Shown: piece by piece, positions 8,127 through 19,314 of the stretch
Numbering within the stretch: the first letter of the stretch is position 1
Layout of the letters: every line of letters begins with the position of its first letter
Assembly: GCF_036345915.1 (NCBI RefSeq)
Contig: NZ_CP107785.1
Coordinates: forward strand, 6,572,001 to 6,636,000
Direction: 5' to 3'
From: Nocardia sp. NBC_00565
GTDB taxonomy: Bacteria; Actinomycetota; Actinomycetes; Mycobacteriales; Mycobacteriaceae
DNA: 64,000 bases
Position numbers and translations under genes: made by a program
The notes under the pieces: model-generated
What the model saw: only the letters and a program-made list of their open reading frames with translations
What the model was told of the DNA's origin: nothing
Databases searched by the model: none

Positions 8127-8160
8127 ATCGAAAGGTGTAAAACACCGGCCAACCTTCGAT
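8127..8160. promoter_or_regulatory. Nested inverted repeat between sensor kinase and ABC genes
   Basis: An outer pair ATCGAA (8127-8132) / TTCGAT (8155-8160) encloses an inner pair GGTGT (8134-8138) / ACACC (8142-8146). It lies in the 130-bp divergent control region and is a candidate binding site for the response regulator. The inner arms alone could also form a small RNA hairpin. Confidence 0.4.
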
Positions 8161-8220
8161 CGGCGCGCATTCCTCCGCGTGCGCGATGGCGGGAGCCGTT
8201 CCGAGCGGGAGAGTCGAGGA

Positions 8221-9285
8221 ATGTTCGTCGCACTCCGAGATCTGCGGGCCGCACGCGGCCGCTTTCTGCTCATCACGCTGGTCGTCACCCTGGTGGCGCT
8301 GCTGGTGAGCTTCCTCAGCGGACTCACCGCCGGGCTCGCGCACCAGAACATCTCGGCCATCGAGGCGATCCATGCCGACGCCGTCGTCTTCGCCGACAAT
8401 GGCGCGGATCCCTCCTTCGACGCCTCCGCCCTGACTCAGCAGCAGGTCGAGACCTGGCGGACCGCCGCGGGCTCGACCGGCATCGTCGACCCGATCGGCA
8501 TCAGCCGTACCGAGGCGGTGGCTAATCGAAGCGATACGAAACCCGCACAGGTCGCCCTTTTCGGAACCGCCGGAACCGCATTGGGCAATCGCGTCGCAAC
8601 CGAACCGGGAGCAGTGGTGCTCAGCACCGGCGCGGCCAAGGCCCTCGACGCCATCGCCGGTGACTCCGTCACGCTCGGTACGGGCGCCTTTCGAGTAGCC
8701 GCGGTGCAGGACGACGACTGGTACAGCCACACCCCCGTCGTCTGGATGACACCTGCCGATTGGCAGTCGGTGAGCCCGCGCGGTGGCACTGCCACGGTGC
8801 TCGCGGTATCCGGCATCCCGAATATGGCCGCCGTCAACGCATCCGCGCATACAACCTCGACCAGCGTGTCCGGTTCGCTGTCGGCATTGAGTTCCTATCG
8901 AGCCGAAAACGGCTCGCTGACACTGATGACGGTACTGCTGTTCGCCATCTCCGCCCTGGTGATCGGCGCATTCTTCACCGTGTGGACGGTGCAGCGCATG
9001 CCGGATATCGCGACCTTGAAGGCACTGGGCGCGACCTCGGGCGCATTGGTTCGCGACGCCCTCGCGCAAGCGGCAATCGTGCTGACGGCCGGAGTCGCGG
9101 TGGGGCTCGGAATCACTATCGCCGCAGCCACATTCATGGGCGACGCACTGCCGTTCGTACTCGGCCCCTCGACCACCCTGCTGCCCGCGGCGGCCCTGAT
9201 CACGCTCGGCCTGCTCGGCGCGGCCAGCGCACTGCGCTTCCTGTTCACCACCGACCCACTGACCGCGCTCGGCGCGGCCCGTTGA
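8221..9285 (+). CDS. ABC transporter permease, FtsX/MacB type
   Basis: A 354-aa permease. One N-terminal membrane helix (residues 13-40) is followed by a large extracytoplasmic domain (about 45-225), then three C-terminal helices starting at MTVLLFAISALVIGAFFT, AAIVLTAGVAVGLGI and AALITLGLLGAASAL. This is the FtsX/MacB/LolC topology of mechanotransmission ABC systems, which move lipids or peptides or export drugs. The internal HTVQRMPDIATLKALGA-like segment (VWTVQRMPDIATLKALGA) is the typical coupling helix. The ATG at 8221 has a GAGG site; the ATPase gene follows after 15 bp. Confidence 0.9.
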   Translation: MFVALRDLRAARGRFLLITLVVTLVALLVSFLSGLTAGLAHQNISAIEAIHADAVVFADNGADPSFDASALTQQQVETWRTAAGSTGIVDPIGISRTEAVANRSDTKPAQVALFGTAGTALGNRVATEPGAVVLSTGAAKALDAIAGDSVTLGTGAFRVAAVQDDDWYSHTPVVWMTPADWQSVSPRGGTATVLAVSGIPNMAAVNASAHTTSTSVSGSLSALSSYRAENGSLTLMTVLLFAISALVIGAFFTVWTVQRMPDIATLKALGATSGALVRDALAQAAIVLTAGVAVGLGITIAAATFMGDALPFVLGPSTTLLPAAALITLGLLGAASALRFLFTTDPLTALGAAR

Positions 9286-9300
9286 CCTTCGGAGACCCGA

Positions 9301-10044
9301 ATGACCACCACCATGACGAAAACCGCACTCACCGTCAGCGAAACCACCCTCACCTACCCGGACGGCGCGGGCCGACTCACCGCGCTGAACCACGTGAACC
9401 TGCACGTCACCGGCGGCACCATCGCCGCCATCACCGGCCCGTCCGGCTCCGGCAAATCCAGTCTGCTCGCGGTCGTCTCGACCCTGATCCGCCCCGACTC
9501 GGGCCGCATCACCCTCGAAACCACCAACGGCACAGCAGATCTCGCGACCATCACCCGCCGCGAAGCCGCCGCCCTGCGCCGCTCGTCCATCGGCATCGTC
9601 TTCCAGCAGCCGAATCTCATCCCCGCCCTCACCGCCGTCGAACAGCTCGAGGCCATGTCCCACCTCGGCCAGCGCCTGTTCACCTCCTCGACGCGACGCC
9701 GCGAAACCCACACCAAGGCAATGGAATTACTCGATGCCGTCGGCCTGGCCGACCAGCATGCCAAGCGCCCCGCGCAACTCTCCGGCGGCCAGCGTCAACG
9801 CGTGAACATCGCCCGCGCCTTGATGAACGACCCGGCCCTGCTGGTCATCGACGAACCGACCAGCGCCCTCGATACCGAACGCGGCATCGCCATCATCGAA
9901 TTGATCCTCACCATGGTCCGCGACCACGGTGCCGCCACGCTACTGGTGACCCACGACCGCACTCACCTGCACCAGATGAACGCGGTCTACCGCATGGTCG
10001 ACGGTGTCCTCGATATCGACCGCACCGCCGCACGCGTGGCCTGA
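9301..10044 (+). CDS. ABC transporter ATP-binding protein, MacB/LolD type
   Basis: A 247-aa ATPase. Walker A is GPSGSGKSS near residue 46, the Q-loop is FQQPNL near 101, the signature is LSGGQRQR near 160, and Walker B with D-loop is LLVIDEPTSALD near 179; the switch His is in LLVTHDR near 219. It pairs with the upstream FtsX-type permease, 15 bp apart. The operon is divergent from the sensor kinase / response regulator pair, which probably controls it. Confidence 0.94.
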   Translation: MTTTMTKTALTVSETTLTYPDGAGRLTALNHVNLHVTGGTIAAITGPSGSGKSSLLAVVSTLIRPDSGRITLETTNGTADLATITRREAAALRRSSIGIVFQQPNLIPALTAVEQLEAMSHLGQRLFTSSTRRRETHTKAMELLDAVGLADQHAKRPAQLSGGQRQRVNIARALMNDPALLVIDEPTSALDTERGIAIIELILTMVRDHGAATLLVTHDRTHLHQMNAVYRMVDGVLDIDRTAARVA

Positions 10045-10073
10045 CACACGCCGATCGGATCGAAACAGCGAAC

Positions 10074-10988
10074 CTACAAGCCCAGCAACACGTTCTGCTG
10101 TTCCCGAACCCGAAGGTGGATGGCCTCGACCACCGCCGCCACCTCCGGCCTGCGCAGCGTCTCGGTGCGCGTGACGAGCCAATACGACAGCCGGACCGAA
10201 ACCTCCTTGCGCAGCACCCGAATCAGGTCATCGTGCCGGTCGGCCATGAAGCACGGCAGCAGACCCAATCCGGCTGCCGCCCGCGTCGCCTCGACGTGCA
10301 CGAAGACATTGGTGGAGGTGACGGATTCGCGCATCGCGGGCGCGAAGCTGGAGGCGAGATCGAGATCGTCCACCTGCAACATCGAGTCGATGAAATACAC
10401 CAGCGGGTGCCGCGCCAGATCCACTATGCCCGTCGGCGTTCCGTGTTCGCGGAGATAATCGCGCGAGCCGTAGAGACCGAGGCAGTAGTCGCCCAGCCGA
10501 GTTGCCTTGGCGCGGTGGACTTGCGGTTCGCCGACCACCACTTCGATATCCAGGCCTGACCGCTGCTGGGATGCGCGGCGGGTCGCGGCGACGATTTCGA
10601 CGGCGATCTTCGGATGCCGCCGCTGCACCTCGGCGGCGGCCGGTGCGGCCATATAGGCACTGAAGCCGTCGGTCGCCGATATCCGGACAACGCCTTCCAG
10701 CACCCGTGTCCCATCGACATCAGTGGCGAGCGACTTCACCGCCGACTCGACTGCCTCGGCCGCCGCCAGCGCCTCCCGCCCCAGATCGGTCAGCTCCCAG
10801 CCACCGGTCACCCGGGTCAGCACCCGGCCGCCCAGCGTCTGCTCCAGCGCGGCGATGCGCCGGGAGATGGTGGTGTGGTTGATGCCGAGTTCTTCGGCGG
10901 CGGAGACGAAGCGGCCCGAACGCCCGACGGCGAGCAGAACCAGCAGGTCATCCGCACTGGGATGGCTGGGTCCGGTGGCCGCGTTCAT
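10074..10988 (-). CDS. LysR-family transcriptional regulator
   Basis: A 304-aa LysR-type regulator. The N-terminal winged helix (residues 10-70) reads LLVLLAVGRSGRFVSAAEELGINHTTISRRIAALEQ-like sequence (given in two parts: GRFVSAAEELGINHTTISRR, then IAALEQTLGG). The effector domain fills the rest. The ATG at 10986-10988 is taken because the frame upstream lacks a ribosome site and runs through a perfect inverted repeat that overlaps this start. It is divergent from the transporter/3-hydroxybutyrate dehydrogenase operon, its likely target; the inducer may be a ketone body or related acid (inference). Confidence 0.88.
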   Translation of the reverse strand: MNAATGPSHPSADDLLVLLAVGRSGRFVSAAEELGINHTTISRRIAALEQTLGGRVLTRVTGGWELTDLGREALAAAEAVESAVKSLATDVDGTRVLEGVVRISATDGFSAYMAAPAAAEVQRRHPKIAVEIVAATRRASQQRSGLDIEVVVGEPQVHRAKATRLGDYCLGLYGSRDYLREHGTPTGIVDLARHPLVYFIDSMLQVDDLDLASSFAPAMRESVTSTNVFVHVEATRAAAGLGLLPCFMADRHDDLIRVLRKEVSVRLSYWLVTRTETLRRPEVAAVVEAIHLRVREQQNVLLGL

Positions 10989-11007
10989 ATCTGCATTCTT
11001 GCAGATA
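10988..11007. promoter_or_regulatory. Perfect inverted repeat at the LysR start
   Basis: TATCTGCA (10988-10995) and TGCAGATA (11000-11007) are perfect 8-bp arms with a 4-bp spacer, overlapping the LysR initiation codon. Self-binding LysR sites typically sit over their own promoter in a divergent region, so this is a good operator candidate. The rest of the intergenic region to 11129 is AT-richer and should hold both promoters. Confidence 0.55.
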
Positions 11008-11129
11008 CGTACTGCACAACTGGTTATTGCGACTAAAGATATGTGCACCAATACTCGTTCTGACCACGAAATGTGGGGGCCGTCACATCGCATGTCCGGA
11101 TGTGGCCCCGGTCATGAAGGAGATGTGCG

Positions 11130-12551
11130 ATGAGCGTGCGCAGTGCAGTGCGGCCGAGCGATCCCGGCGGCGTACCCGCCGGCCTGCGGCGGGTGGTGGC
11201 CGCCTCGATGGCGGGCACCGTGGTCGAGTGGTACGAGTTCTTCCTCTACGGCACGGCTGCGACGCTGGTGTTCAGCAAGGTGTTCTTCGCCGCGGGCACC
11301 AGTGATCTCGACGCGATCCTGGCGGCCTTCATCACCTATGCGGTCGGCTTCGCCGCACGGCCGTTGGGCGGCATCGTCTTCGGGTATTTCGGCGATAAGT
11401 ACGGCCGCAAGAAGCTGCTGCAGTTCAGCCTGGTGCTGGTCGGCGCCGCGACCTTCCTGATGGGCTGTCTGCCGACCTTCGCCCAGATCGGTTACTGGGC
11501 ACCGACTTTGCTGGTCGTGCTGCGGTTCATCCAAGGTTTCGCGGTCGGCGGCGAATGGGGCGGCGCGGTGCTGCTGGTGGCCGAACACAGTCCGAGCAAG
11601 AGTCGCGGCTTCTGGGCGAGCTGGCCGCAAGCCGGTGTGCCCGTGGGGAATATGCTCGCGACCGTCGCGCTGCTGGCCCTCACCTCGACCCTGTCCGATA
11701 CCGCCTTCCTGAGTTGGGGTTGGCGCGTCGCGTTCTGGTTGTCCGCGGTGGTCGTACTGGTCGGCTACTACATTCGCACGAAGGTCACCGACGCACCCAT
11801 TTTCGTTGCGGCACAACAGGAAATCGAGCAGATCAAGGCGAACTCGCTCAGCGTCGTCGAGGTGCTGCGGCGCTATCCGCGCGGCGTCTTCACCGCCATG
11901 GGGCTGCGGTTCGGCGAGAACATCCTCTACTACCTGGTGGTCACCTTCACCATCACCTATCTCAAGGTGCAGGTCCATGTCGACACCAAGGTCATCCTCT
12001 GGTGGCTGCTGGCCGCGCACGCCGTGCACCTGGTGATGATTCCGTTGGCGGGCAGCCTCTCCGACCGTTTCGGCAGGCGACCGGTGTATCTGGTCGGCGC
12101 GATCACGGCGGGCACGTGGGGCTTCTTCGCCTTCCCGATGATGGACAGCGGCCACAACGCGGTCATCATGTCCGCGATCATCATCGGCCTGATATTCCAT
12201 GCCTTCATGTACGCGGGCCAGCCCGCGATCATGGCCGAGATGTTCCCCACTCGGATGCGGTATTCCGGTGTCTCCCTCGGCTATCAGGTCACCTCGATCG
12301 TCGCAGGCTCGCTGGCTCCGATCATCGCCGTCCGCCTGCTCAACACCTACAAGTCCGCCGTGCCGATCGCCATATATCTCGCGGCCGCCGCGGCCATCAC
12401 CGTGATCGCCGTGCTGTTCGCCCGTGAAACGAAGGGTATCGCGCTGGAGAGCATCGACGACGCGGATGCGGAAGCTGTTGCCGCCCAGACCTCCTCGACC
12501 ACATCTGCGCAAGTGACACAGCCCGACACCCTACGAGCGGAGCTCACATGA
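11130..12551 (+). CDS. MFS transporter, metabolite:H+ symporter (MHS) type
   Basis: A 473-aa, 12-helix major facilitator of the MHS subfamily (ProP/KgtP/ShiA relatives). Family marks are MAGTVVEWYEFFLYGTAA near residue 27, the loop-2 motif GYFGDKYGRKKLL near 87, RFIQGFAVGGEWGGA near 133 and SDRFGRRP near 313. These symporters import organic acids and compatible solutes. Its stop overlaps the 3-hydroxybutyrate dehydrogenase start (ATGA), so 3-hydroxybutyrate or acetoacetate is the most likely substrate (inference from context). A GAAGGAG site precedes the ATG. The last 30 residues are a Ser/Thr-rich tail. Confidence 0.9.
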   Translation: MSVRSAVRPSDPGGVPAGLRRVVAASMAGTVVEWYEFFLYGTAATLVFSKVFFAAGTSDLDAILAAFITYAVGFAARPLGGIVFGYFGDKYGRKKLLQFSLVLVGAATFLMGCLPTFAQIGYWAPTLLVVLRFIQGFAVGGEWGGAVLLVAEHSPSKSRGFWASWPQAGVPVGNMLATVALLALTSTLSDTAFLSWGWRVAFWLSAVVVLVGYYIRTKVTDAPIFVAAQQEIEQIKANSLSVVEVLRRYPRGVFTAMGLRFGENILYYLVVTFTITYLKVQVHVDTKVILWWLLAAHAVHLVMIPLAGSLSDRFGRRPVYLVGAITAGTWGFFAFPMMDSGHNAVIMSAIIIGLIFHAFMYAGQPAIMAEMFPTRMRYSGVSLGYQVTSIVAGSLAPIIAVRLLNTYKSAVPIAIYLAAAAAITVIAVLFARETKGIALESIDDADAEAVAAQTSSTTSAQVTQPDTLRAELT

Positions 12552-13294
12552 GTGACCTGACCGGACGTTCCGCGCTGATCACCGGCGGCGCGAGCGGCAT
12601 CGGCGCCGCCTGCGCCAGAGAACTCGCGGCGCGCGGCGCGACCCTCACCATCGCCGATATCGATGACGTCGGCGCGAAGGCGCTGGCGGCCGAGCTCGAT
12701 GGAAAGGCGTGGGCCGTAGATCTTCTCGATGTCGCGGCACTGGAAGAGCTCACCCTGGACACCGACATCCTGGTGAACAACGCCGGTGTGCAGAGCATCA
12801 GCCCGATCGAGGACTTTCCGCCGGAACGGTTCCGAAACCTGATGACCCTCATGGTCGAAGCGCCGTTCCTGCTCATCCGCGCGGCACTGCCGCGGATGTA
12901 TCAGCGCGGCTTCGGCCGGATCATCAACCTCTCCTCGGTGCACGGCTTGCGTGCCTCCGAGTACAAGGTCGCCTATGTGACGGCCAAGCACGCACTGGAG
13001 GGCCTGTCCAAGGTGACGGCACTCGAGGGCGGCCGCCACGGCGTGACCAGCAACTGCGTCAATCCGGGCTACGTCCGAACGCCCCTGGTGGATAAGCAGA
13101 TCGCCGATCAGGCCAAGGCGCACGGCATCGCCGAGCAACAGGTGCTCGAACAGGTGCTGCTCACCGAGAGCGCGATCAAGCGCCTGGTGGAGCCGCAAGA
13201 GGTCGCGTCACTGGTCGGTTGGCTCGCCTCCGCCAACGCGGGCATGGTGACCGGCGCTTCCTACACCATGGACGGTGGGTGGACCGCGCGGTGA
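12548..13294 (+). CDS. bdhA: 3-hydroxybutyrate dehydrogenase (SDR)
   Basis: A 248-aa classical short-chain dehydrogenase. The cofactor loop is TGGASGIG near residue 11, NNAG near 78, and the catalytic residues are Ser in [11 protein letters not shown] (near 126) and YVTAK (near 144). The segment [21 protein letters not shown] is characteristic of D-3-hydroxybutyrate dehydrogenases, which interconvert (R)-3-hydroxybutyrate and acetoacetate with NAD. It overlaps the transporter gene by 4 bp, and with the acetoacetyl-CoA synthetase at 20155 it would feed imported hydroxybutyrate into acetyl-CoA. Confidence 0.9.
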   Translation: MSDLTGRSALITGGASGIGAACARELAARGATLTIADIDDVGAKALAAELDGKAWAVDLLDVAALEELTLDTDILVNNAGVQSISPIEDFPPERFRNLMTLMVEAPFLLIRAALPRMYQRGFGRIINLSSVHGLRASEYKVAYVTAKHALEGLSKVTALEGGRHGVTSNCVNPGYVRTPLVDKQIADQAKAHGIAEQQVLEQVLLTESAIKRLVEPQEVASLVGWLASANAGMVTGASYTMDGGWTAR

Positions 13295-13308
13295 TTCCGG
13301 CGGGCGAC

Positions 13309-13917
13309 CTAGCGCGCCGCCGCCCGGCTCAAGGCCGACAGCGCCATCTGACGCAGGATCGGCCGGGTGCGGGTGGCGGTGGCCGAGGTCACGCTGTGCG
13401 GCGTGGAGTTCATCAAGCCGAACCCCGCGTGGGCCTGTACCCGCGCGGTCTCCTCGGGCAGCTCCGGATGCAACTCCCGCAGCACCGCCACCCAGATCTC
13501 GACATACTGACGCTGGGTGCGCCGCAATTCGCGCCGCGGGCCGGTCGGGACGTTCTCCAGATCGCGATCCTGAATCCGGATGAGCTCGGGCTCTCCCAGC
13601 GCGAAATCCAGGTGGAAATCGACCAGCCCGTCCAGCGCCTCCCTGGCCGATCCGGTGCGCGCCACCACCGCCTTCCCGCCATCGAGCAGCCGCTGGCTCA
13701 CGCCGACGAGCAGTTCGACCAGCAGCGCCTCCTTGTTGGGGAAGTGCCGGTAGACCGCGGGCCCGCTGACCCCGACGGCCGCGCCGAGGTCGTCCAGGCG
13801 CATACCGAAGAAGCCGCGATCGGCGATAAGGCGGGCACCCGCCTCGAGCAGCTGCGCCCTGCGCTGCAGTTTCAGTTGTTCCCGGCGGGTGAGCGCGACG
13901 GGTCCGGTGCTGGTCAC
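13309..13917 (-). CDS. TetR-family regulator of the leucine-degradation operon
   Basis: A 202-aa TetR regulator. The DNA-binding domain (about 12-60) reads [20 protein letters not shown] then [18 protein letters not shown]. It is divergent from the carboxylase operon at the position held by Rv2506 in the M. tuberculosis cluster. The GTG at 13915-13917 is chosen because AAAGGAG lies 6 bp upstream; a start six codons earlier has no site. Two inverted repeats in the 93-bp divergent region are probable operators. The ligand is likely a branched acyl-CoA of the pathway (inference). Confidence 0.88.
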   Translation of the reverse strand: MTSTGPVALTRREQLKLQRRAQLLEAGARLIADRGFFGMRLDDLGAAVGVSGPAVYRHFPNKEALLVELLVGVSQRLLDGGKAVVARTGSAREALDGLVDFHLDFALGEPELIRIQDRDLENVPTGPRRELRRTQRQYVEIWVAVLRELHPELPEETARVQAHAGFGLMNSTPHSVTSATATRTRPILRQMALSALSRAAAR

Positions 13918-13949
13918 ACGCGCTCCTTTCCACACGCCTGGACATCTCA

Positions 13950-13994
13950 GTTAATCAACATTAACCTGAATTCCAGTTATCGGCGACTAACTGG
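13950..13994. promoter_or_regulatory. Two inverted repeats, likely TetR operators
   Basis: Repeat 1: GTTAAT (13950-13955), spacer CAAC, ATTAAC (13960-13965), perfect. Repeat 2: CCAGTTA (13973-13979), 8-bp spacer, TAACTGG (13988-13994), perfect. Both contain the core GTTA/TAAC and lie between the TetR and carboxylase starts, the second ending 17 bp before the carboxylase ATG. Binding would repress both transcripts. Confidence 0.65.
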
Positions 13995-14010
13995 ATGGCA
14001 GGATGGCGTG

Positions 14011-15612
<1,602 letters not shown>

Positions 15613-15617
15613 CCGCG

Positions 15618-17672
15618 ATGATGAACAAATCCCACCCCGTCGAGTTCGACACCGTGCTGGTCGCCAACCGCGGCGAGATCGCGGTGCGCGTCATCCGCAC
15701 GTTGCGCGCCATGGGTATTCGCTCCGTCGCGGTCTACAGCGACGCGGACGCGCAGGCCAGGCACGTCCGCGAAGCCGATACCGCGGTACGCCTCGGCCCG
15801 GCGCCGGCCCGGGAGAGCTACCTCGATATCGCGAAGGTAGTCGACGCGGCGGTGCGCACCGGGGCCGGAGCCGTGCATCCCGGCTACGGATTCCTTTCCG
15901 AGAACGCCGCTTTCGCCGCCGCGCTGGCCGATGCGGGCATCGTCTTCCTCGGGCCGCCCGCGAAGGCGATCGAGATCATGGGTGACAAGATCGCGGCGAA
16001 GAACACGGTGTCCGCCTTCGACGTACCCGTCGTCCCCGGCATTGCACGGCCGGGGCTCACCGACGACGAATTGATCACCGCGGCAACCGAAATCGGCTAT
16101 CCGGTACTGGTGAAGCCATCGGCCGGTGGCGGCGGCAAGGGCATGCGGCTGGTCGAGGAACCCGCGCAATTGCCCGCCGCACTGGCGAGTGCCCGACGCG
16201 AGGCCGGGGCGGCGTTCGGTGACGACACGCTGTTCCTGGAGCGGTTCGTCACCCGGCCCCGGCATATCGAGGTGCAGATCCTCGCCGATCAGTTCGGCCA
16301 CGTGATCCATCTGGGCGAACGCGAATGCAGTCTGCAGCGGCGGCATCAGAAGGTCATCGAGGAGGCGCCGTCGCCGCTGCTGGACGCCGCGACCAGGGCG
16401 CGCATCGGCGCCGCCGCCTGCAATACCGCGCGCAGCGTCAACTATGTCGGCGCGGGCACGGTCGAATTCATCGTCTCCGCCGATCAGCCGGACGAGTTCT
16501 TCTTCATGGAGATGAACACCCGGCTGCAGGTGGAGCATCCGGTCACCGAACTGGTCACCGGGATCGACTTGGTGGAGTGCCAGGTGCGCATCGCGGCCGG
16601 GCAGCAACTCGCGGTGGACCAGGACGAACTCCGGCTGGTCGGGCATGCGATCGAGGCGCGGGTGTACGCCGAGGATCCGGGTCGCGGCTTCCTGCCGACC
16701 GGTGGCACCGTACTCGACCTATCGGAGCCCGAAGGTATTGGCGTGCGGGTGGATTCGGGATTGCGCATCGGCACGGTGGTCGGCAGCGACTACGATCCGA
16801 TGCTCTCGAAGGTCATCACACACGCCGCCGATCGCGACGCCGCACTGGCGAAACTCGATCGGGCACTCGCCGATACCGTGCTGCTCGGCGTCACCAGCAA
16901 TATCGAATTCCTGCGCTTCCTTTTAGCCGACCCGGATGTGGCCGCCGGAAAGCTCGATACCGGATTGCTGGATCGCCGCGTCGGCGACTTCCAGCCCACC
17001 GCGGTCGGCGATGAGGAATTCATCGCCGCCGCTGCCTACCATTGGCTGCGGCGCTGGCCCGCGGCCCCGAGCGACCCGTGGGATGTCCCGTCCGGGTGGC
17101 GCATCGGTGCACCCGCGCCCACCATCATCCGGCTGGCCGGCGGTGACCGCACCGAACACGTGTATCTGACCGGCTCTCCCGAACACGCCGCAGTACATCT
17201 CAACAGCAGCGAATCAGCCTCGCTCACCGCTGATTGCACCGAATCCGGCGCCCTGTCCGGCGTGCTCGTCCTGACGCTGGACGGCCTGCGCCGGGAGTAC
17301 CGCGTCGCTGAACACGACGGGCAGCTCTGGGTGGCCGGGTCATCCGGGGTCTCGGTGCTGCGCGAAATGGCCGAGGCCAATGTCCGGGGCGGCGCGGAAC
17401 ATATCGGTGACGCCGAGATCCGCAGTCCGATGCCGGGTTCGGTGATCGCGGTGCCCGTCGCCGACGGGTCCATCGTGGCCGTCGGCGCACCGGTCGTCGT
17501 GGTCGAGGCCATGAAGATGGAGCACACGCTCACCGCACCGGTCGCGGGCACCGTCGAGGTCCTCGTCGAGCCGGGCACCCAGGTCCGCCTCGACCAGCCG
17601 CTGGTGCGCATCGTCGCGGCCCCCACCGAACCAGAACCGAAAACCGCCGAGCGAGAAGGACTTTCCGCATGA
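15618..17672 (+). CDS. accA1: Acyl-CoA carboxylase alpha subunit with biotin carrier domain
   Basis: A 684-aa biotin carboxylase/biotin carboxyl carrier fusion. The biotin carboxylase part (1-450) shows [15 protein letters not shown], the ATP-grasp loop [11 protein letters not shown] near residue 157 and [17 protein letters not shown] near 296. The biotinylation site [10 protein letters not shown] is near residue 632. The ATG at 15618 is 5 bp after the beta-subunit stop. A GTG at 15609 that overlaps that stop is an alternative start, three codons longer. With the upstream subunit it carboxylates 3-methylcrotonyl-CoA to 3-methylglutaconyl-CoA. Confidence 0.92.
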   Translation: MMNKSHPVEFDTVLVANRGEIAVRVIRTLRAMGIRSVAVYSDADAQARHVREADTAVRLGPAPARESYLDIAKVVDAAVRTGAGAVHPGYGFLSENAAFAAALADAGIVFLGPPAKAIEIMGDKIAAKNTVSAFDVPVVPGIARPGLTDDELITAATEIGYPVLVKPSAGGGGKGMRLVEEPAQLPAALASARREAGAAFGDDTLFLERFVTRPRHIEVQILADQFGHVIHLGERECSLQRRHQKVIEEAPSPLLDAATRARIGAAACNTARSVNYVGAGTVEFIVSADQPDEFFFMEMNTRLQVEHPVTELVTGIDLVECQVRIAAGQQLAVDQDELRLVGHAIEARVYAEDPGRGFLPTGGTVLDLSEPEGIGVRVDSGLRIGTVVGSDYDPMLSKVITHAADRDAALAKLDRALADTVLLGVTSNIEFLRFLLADPDVAAGKLDTGLLDRRVGDFQPTAVGDEEFIAAAAYHWLRRWPAAPSDPWDVPSGWRIGAPAPTIIRLAGGDRTEHVYLTGSPEHAAVHLNSSESASLTADCTESGALSGVLVLTLDGLRREYRVAEHDGQLWVAGSSGVSVLREMAEANVRGGAEHIGDAEIRSPMPGSVIAVPVADGSIVAVGAPVVVVEAMKMEHTLTAPVAGTVEVLVEPGTQVRLDQPLVRIVAAPTEPEPKTAEREGLSA

Positions 17673-18829
17673 CAGACTTTCTGTCCACCGGCACATTGCC
17701 CGAGGACTACCGTGACCTCGCCCTGACGGTGCGCGATTTCGCCAAATCGGTGGTCGCCCCGGTAGCCGCCGAACACGATGCGAACCACACCTTCCCCTAT
17801 AAGGTCGTCGCAGGCATGGCCGAGATGGGCCTGTTCGGTCTGCCGTTCCCGGAGGAATACGGCGGCATGGGCGGCGACTACTTCGCGCTGTGCCTGGCCC
17901 TGGAAGAACTCGGCAAGGTCGATCAGAGCGTGGCGATCACCCTGGAGGCCGGTGTCTCGCTCGGGGCGATGCCCATCTACCGCTTCGGCAACGATAAGCA
18001 GAAGCAGGAATGGCTGCCGCAGTTGACCAGTGGCCGCAACCTCGCCGCCTTCGGCCTCACCGAACCCGGCGCGGGCAGCGATGCGGGCGGCACCAGGACC
18101 ACCGCGGTCGCCGACAGCGGCGAATGGATCATCAACGGCAGCAAGCAGTTCATCACCAACTCCGGCACCGATATCACCAAACTGGTGACGGTGACCGCGG
18201 TGACCGGCCAGTCGGGCGGCAAGAAGGAGATCTCCACCATCCTGGTGCCCACCGACACCCCCGGCTTCGTGGCCGAACCCGCCTACAACAAGGTCGGCTG
18301 GAACGCCTCCGACACCCATCCGCTGAGCTTCACCGACGTCCGGGTACCAGAGGAGAACCTGCTCGGCGAACGCGGGCGCGGCTATGCCAACTTCCTGCGC
18401 ATCCTCGACGAAGGCCGCATCGCCATCGCCGCCCTCTCGGTCGGCGCGGCCCAGGGCTGCGTCGACGAGAGCGTGCGCTACGCCAAGGAGCGCGAGGCCT
18501 TCGGTCACACGATCGGTCGCAACCAGGCCATCGCCTTCAAGATCGCCCGGATGGAAGCGCGGGCCCACGCCGCCCGCACCGCCTACTACGACGCGGCGGC
18601 GCTGATGTTGGCGGGCAAGCCGTTCAAGAAGGAAGCCTCGATCGCGAAGCTGGTGGCCAGCGAGGCCGCCATGGACAATGCCCGCGACGCCACCCAGATC
18701 TTCGGCGGCTACGGCTTCATGAACGAATACGCTGTGGCCAGGCATTATCGCGATAGCAAGATCCTCGAAATCGGCGAGGGTACAACGGAGGTGCAGTTGA
18801 TGCTGATCGGGCGGGAGCTGGGCCTGTGA
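17669..18829 (+). CDS. fadE19: Acyl-CoA dehydrogenase (isovaleryl-CoA-type, FadE19-like)
   Basis: A 386-aa flavin acyl-CoA dehydrogenase of normal length. Family marks are [19 protein letters not shown] near residue 63, the FAD-binding [16 protein letters not shown] near 126, [11 protein letters not shown] near 155 and the C-terminal [26 protein letters not shown] run ([29 protein letters not shown]). Its start overlaps the carboxylase stop by 4 bp. Position corresponds to Rv2500c. Operon context makes isovaleryl-CoA the likely substrate, giving 3-methylcrotonyl-CoA for the carboxylase; other short branched acyl-CoAs are possible. Confidence 0.9.
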   Translation: MTDFLSTGTLPEDYRDLALTVRDFAKSVVAPVAAEHDANHTFPYKVVAGMAEMGLFGLPFPEEYGGMGGDYFALCLALEELGKVDQSVAITLEAGVSLGAMPIYRFGNDKQKQEWLPQLTSGRNLAAFGLTEPGAGSDAGGTRTTAVADSGEWIINGSKQFITNSGTDITKLVTVTAVTGQSGGKKEISTILVPTDTPGFVAEPAYNKVGWNASDTHPLSFTDVRVPEENLLGERGRGYANFLRILDEGRIAIAALSVGAAQGCVDESVRYAKEREAFGHTIGRNQAIAFKIARMEARAHAARTAYYDAAALMLAGKPFKKEASIAKLVASEAAMDNARDATQIFGGYGFMNEYAVARHYRDSKILEIGEGTTEVQLMLIGRELGL

Positions 18830-19314
18830 GCGAGACCAACGGCATGCGCCGGGTGGTGCAGCGCGGCCTGTGGTTCGACGAGTTCGAGACCGATGTGGTG
18901 TACGAGCACCGGCCGGGCCGGACCATCACCGAGGCCGATAATGTCCTGTTCACCACGCTGACCATGAACACCCAGGCGCTGCACCTGGACGCGGCGGCCA
19001 GCGAGCAGCTGCCGCCGTTCCACCAGCGCCTGGTGAATTCGATGTTCACACTGTCCACCCTGATCGGTCTCTCGGTCGCGCAGCTGACCCAGGGCACGAT
19101 CGTCGCCAATCTCGGCTTCTCGGAGATCGCCTTCCCGAAGCCGCTGTTCCACGGTGACACCATGTATGCCGAGACCGTGGTCACCGATAAGCGCGAATCC
19201 CAGAGCCGTCCCGGCGAAGGCATCGTCACCTTCGCGCACACCGCGCGCAATCAACACGGCGATATCGTGGCCACCGCGGTACGCAAGACATTGGTACGCA
19301 AGGAGCCCGCATGA
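18826..19314 (+). CDS. MaoC-family (R)-enoyl-CoA hydratase
   Basis: A 162-aa hot-dog-fold MaoC-like protein. The segment RTITEADNVLFTTLTMNTQ followed by HLD carries the conserved hydratase dyad region, and a second motif SEIAFPKPLFHGDTMYAETVV is typical of the family. It begins at a GTG overlapping the dehydrogenase stop and ends overlapping the CitE-like gene, so translation is coupled throughout. In this pathway it would hydrate 3-methylglutaconyl-CoA to the HMG-CoA stereoisomer used by the following lyase, replacing the crotonase-type hydratase of other bacteria (inference; position equals Rv2499c). Confidence 0.87.
   Translation: MSETNGMRRVVQRGLWFDEFETDVVYEHRPGRTITEADNVLFTTLTMNTQALHLDAAASEQLPPFHQRLVNSMFTLSTLIGLSVAQLTQGTIVANLGFSEIAFPKPLFHGDTMYAETVVTDKRESQSRPGEGIVTFAHTARNQHGDIVATAVRKTLVRKEPA

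Noticed and set aside
8110..9711. A 533-codon minus-strand frame over the ABC transporter genes
   Set aside because: The translation is low-complexity Gly/Arg/Asp-rich and antisense to a clear permease and ATPase.
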